DNA of 64,000 bases from Chitinophagaceae bacterium LGM1 (GTDB lineage: Bacteria > Bacteroidota > Bacteroidia > Chitinophagales > Chitinophagaceae): positions 2,661,001-2,725,000 of the forward strand of contig CP075895.1 in assembly GCA_018604165.1 (NCBI GenBank). The letters run 5' to 3'. Made by a program: the position numbers and the translations under genes. Of this stretch, positions 62,558 through 64,000 are shown one piece after another. How positions within the stretch are numbered: the stretch's first letter is position 1; each line of letters begins with the position of its first letter. Below the pieces are notes generated by a model, which had not been told where the DNA came from, did not search any database, and worked only from the letters and a program-made list of their open reading frames with translations.

Positions 62558-63859
62558 ATGGAGCAAAACAAGAAACGCGTACACCGTGCATGGGCCATGT
62601 ACGATTGGTCAAATAGTGTTTATAACCTTGTTATAACAACTACTTTCTTTCCTGTTTATTACAACGCGGTCAGCGGTGTTAAAAATTATCCTGATGGTGT
62701 TGAACTGTTTGGCTACAAGTTTGTCAACACAGCTTTAAAAGATTATGTATTAGGTTTTGCATTTTTAATCATTGCATTTATTTCTCCTATCCTATCATCT
62801 ATTGCCGACTACAGGGGGAATAAAAAGAAGTTCATGCAGTTCTTCTGCACATTAGGCAGCATTGCTTGCTGTGGCATGTTTTTTTTCAATAAAGACAATA
62901 TTGGCTACGGACTGCTATGCTTCATGTTAGCGGCTATTGGATTTTGGTCTAGCCTTGTTTTTTATAACTCATACTTACCCGAAATAGCTACCGAAGAAGA
63001 AAGGGATAAACTTAGTGCCAAAGGTTTTTCTTATGGTTATGTTGGCAGTGTACTTATGCAGTTAGTTGGCTTTGCATTAGTAACCTTCTGGCCAGACAAA
63101 GACAGCGCAACACCTGTATTGATTACATTTTTATTAGTGGGCTTATGGTGGATAGGGTTTGCGCAAATATCATTCAAAGGTTTGCCAAAAGGCAAAGCAA
63201 TGGAACAACACCCTGAATACAATATTTTTCTTAACGGATTTCAGGAGTTAAAAAAAGTATGGCTACAGGTAAAAAAACTGAAAGTACTACGCAATTATCT
63301 TGGTGCTTTTTTCCTGTATAGTGTAGGTGTACAAACAATCATGATAGTTGCAGTAGATTTTGGTGACAAAGTATTGCAATTACCGGCTGTTAAGCTCATC
63401 GTTACAGTTGTTATCATTCAGTTAGTAGCCATCTTGGGGGCATGGATTATTTCAAGGCTCTCAGGCATATTCGGCAACATTAAAGTGTTGATAGGCGTAG
63501 TTTGTATATGGATTGGTGTCTGCATTTTTGGCTACTATATGCAAACAGAAATGCACTTTTATGGCATAGCGGTTGTCGTTGGCATGGTAATGGGTGGCAT
63601 TCAATCGCTCAGCCGCTCTACCTACAGCAAACTGATGCCCGAAACAAAAGATACAGCATCATTCTTTAGCTTTTATGATGTTACAGAAAAGCTGGCTATC
63701 GTCATAGGCATGTTCTCTTTCGGCTTTATAGAAGAACTGACAGGTAGTATGCGCAACTCTGTATTGGCGGTGCTTACATTTTTTGTACTTGGCGGTATTA
63801 TGCTGGCGGTAACACTTTATCGTGCTAAAAAAGAACAATTACAATCAACCGTTATTTAA
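62558..63859 (+). CDS. UMF1-family MFS transporter
   Basis: 433 residues with about twelve spans. The N-terminus KRVHRAWAMYDWSNSVYNLVITTTFFPVYYN is the mark of the UMF1 (Atg22-like) family, and the first loop has SPILSSIADYRGNKKKFM, the MFS loop motif. Related fungal proteins release amino acids from vacuoles; bacterial ones have unknown substrates. It overlaps the next gene by one base (TAATG). Confidence 0.88.
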   Translation: MEQNKKRVHRAWAMYDWSNSVYNLVITTTFFPVYYNAVSGVKNYPDGVELFGYKFVNTALKDYVLGFAFLIIAFISPILSSIADYRGNKKKFMQFFCTLGSIACCGMFFFNKDNIGYGLLCFMLAAIGFWSSLVFYNSYLPEIATEEERDKLSAKGFSYGYVGSVLMQLVGFALVTFWPDKDSATPVLITFLLVGLWWIGFAQISFKGLPKGKAMEQHPEYNIFLNGFQELKKVWLQVKKLKVLRNYLGAFFLYSVGVQTIMIVAVDFGDKVLQLPAVKLIVTVVIIQLVAILGAWIISRLSGIFGNIKVLIGVVCIWIGVCIFGYYMQTEMHFYGIAVVVGMVMGGIQSLSRSTYSKLMPETKDTASFFSFYDVTEKLAIVIGMFSFGFIEELTGSMRNSVLAVLTFFVLGGIMLAVTLYRAKKEQLQSTVI

Positions 63860-64000
63860 TGAAACTATACACAATCATAGCAGGTTATTTCAAGTTGGAC
63901 GGTGGTGCTATGCACGGCGTTGTACCTAAGAGTATGTGGCAGAAAGTAAATCCTGCCGATGACAACAACATGTGCAGCTGGGCTATGCGCTGTCTGCTGA
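63859..64000 (+). CDS. Metallo-beta-lactamase-fold hydrolase, N-terminal part
   Basis: 47 codons to the window edge, starting with the ATG of a TAATG overlap. The start MKLYTIIAGYFKLDGGAMHG and then VVPKSMWQKVNPADDNNMC match the N-terminus of Bacteroidota MBL-fold hydrolases, which bind zinc through a HxHxDH motif that would lie beyond the window. The substrate is unknown. Confidence 0.65.
   Translation, partial: MKLYTIIAGYFKLDGGAMHGVVPKSMWQKVNPADDNNMCSWAMRCLL

Overview
The window is a stretch of chromosome from a member of the Bacteroidota, most likely a Chitinophagaceae-like organism. The clues are two secreted proteins with type IX secretion (T9SS) C-terminal sorting domains, many promoters of the Bacteroidota type (TTG or TTTG about 17-23 bases before TAnnTTTG), a ribosomal protein THX gene, DUF4286 and DUF4292 proteins, and a TonB locus with two exbD genes. 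It is moderately AT-rich and gene-dense. I see no rRNA, tRNA, CRISPR array, insertion sequence or prophage.

Layout. Positions 1-8200 hold housekeeping genes: the end of maf, an FAD oxidoreductase, two tandem paralogous small secreted proteins, leuS, an SCO-family protein, a chromate-type transporter, a tiny membrane protein and pdxH. Positions 8201-8542 are non-coding and carry a compact cluster of DnaA boxes beside an AT-rich stretch, a candidate replication origin, and also the probable promoter and leader of the next operon. Positions 8543-30103 are an exopolysaccharide cluster: a Wza-like outer-membrane export lipoprotein, a Wzc-like tyrosine kinase, an ABC exporter, one GT2 and seven GT4-like glycosyltransferases, a deacetylase-like protein, two asparagine-synthase-type amidotransferases, a polytopic membrane protein that may be the polymerase, and a WbpP-like UDP-GlcNAc 4-epimerase.

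Positions 30253-39271 carry THX, HU, DUF4286, rsgA, an ABC permease, a T9SS cargo protein, a solitary atpG and a large T9SS metalloprotease. Positions 39382-43616 hold a META lipoprotein, an ALDH7-type dehydrogenase, a block of palindromes, then the most interesting item: a DUF692 (MNIO) iron oxidase preceded by a previously uncalled 58-residue lipoprotein-like peptide ending CPACGMG, which looks like a two-gene peptide-modification system. Positions 43071-51203 contain CDP-glucose genes (rfbF, rfbG), an RmlC-like epimerase, a class V aminotransferase, a DUF4292/TPR/nucleotidyltransferase/dut operon. Positions 51401-64000 hold a GH3-like enzyme, the ompH-permease-hldE-recQ operon, the exbB-exbD-exbD-tonB operon, ppa, a repeat-rich spacer, a UMF1 transporter and the start of a metallo-beta-lactamase-fold hydrolase.

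How the genes work together. The 8.5-30 kb cluster supplies sugar activation, assembly, inner-membrane flipping, polymerisation and outer-membrane export of a surface polysaccharide. The CDP-glucose genes and the sugar nucleotidyltransferase supply more activated sugars, and hldE feeds heptose for LPS. The exb/tonB operon energises outer-membrane uptake. TTG start codons appear repeatedly, and several promoters sit so close to the start codon that leaderless transcripts are likely.
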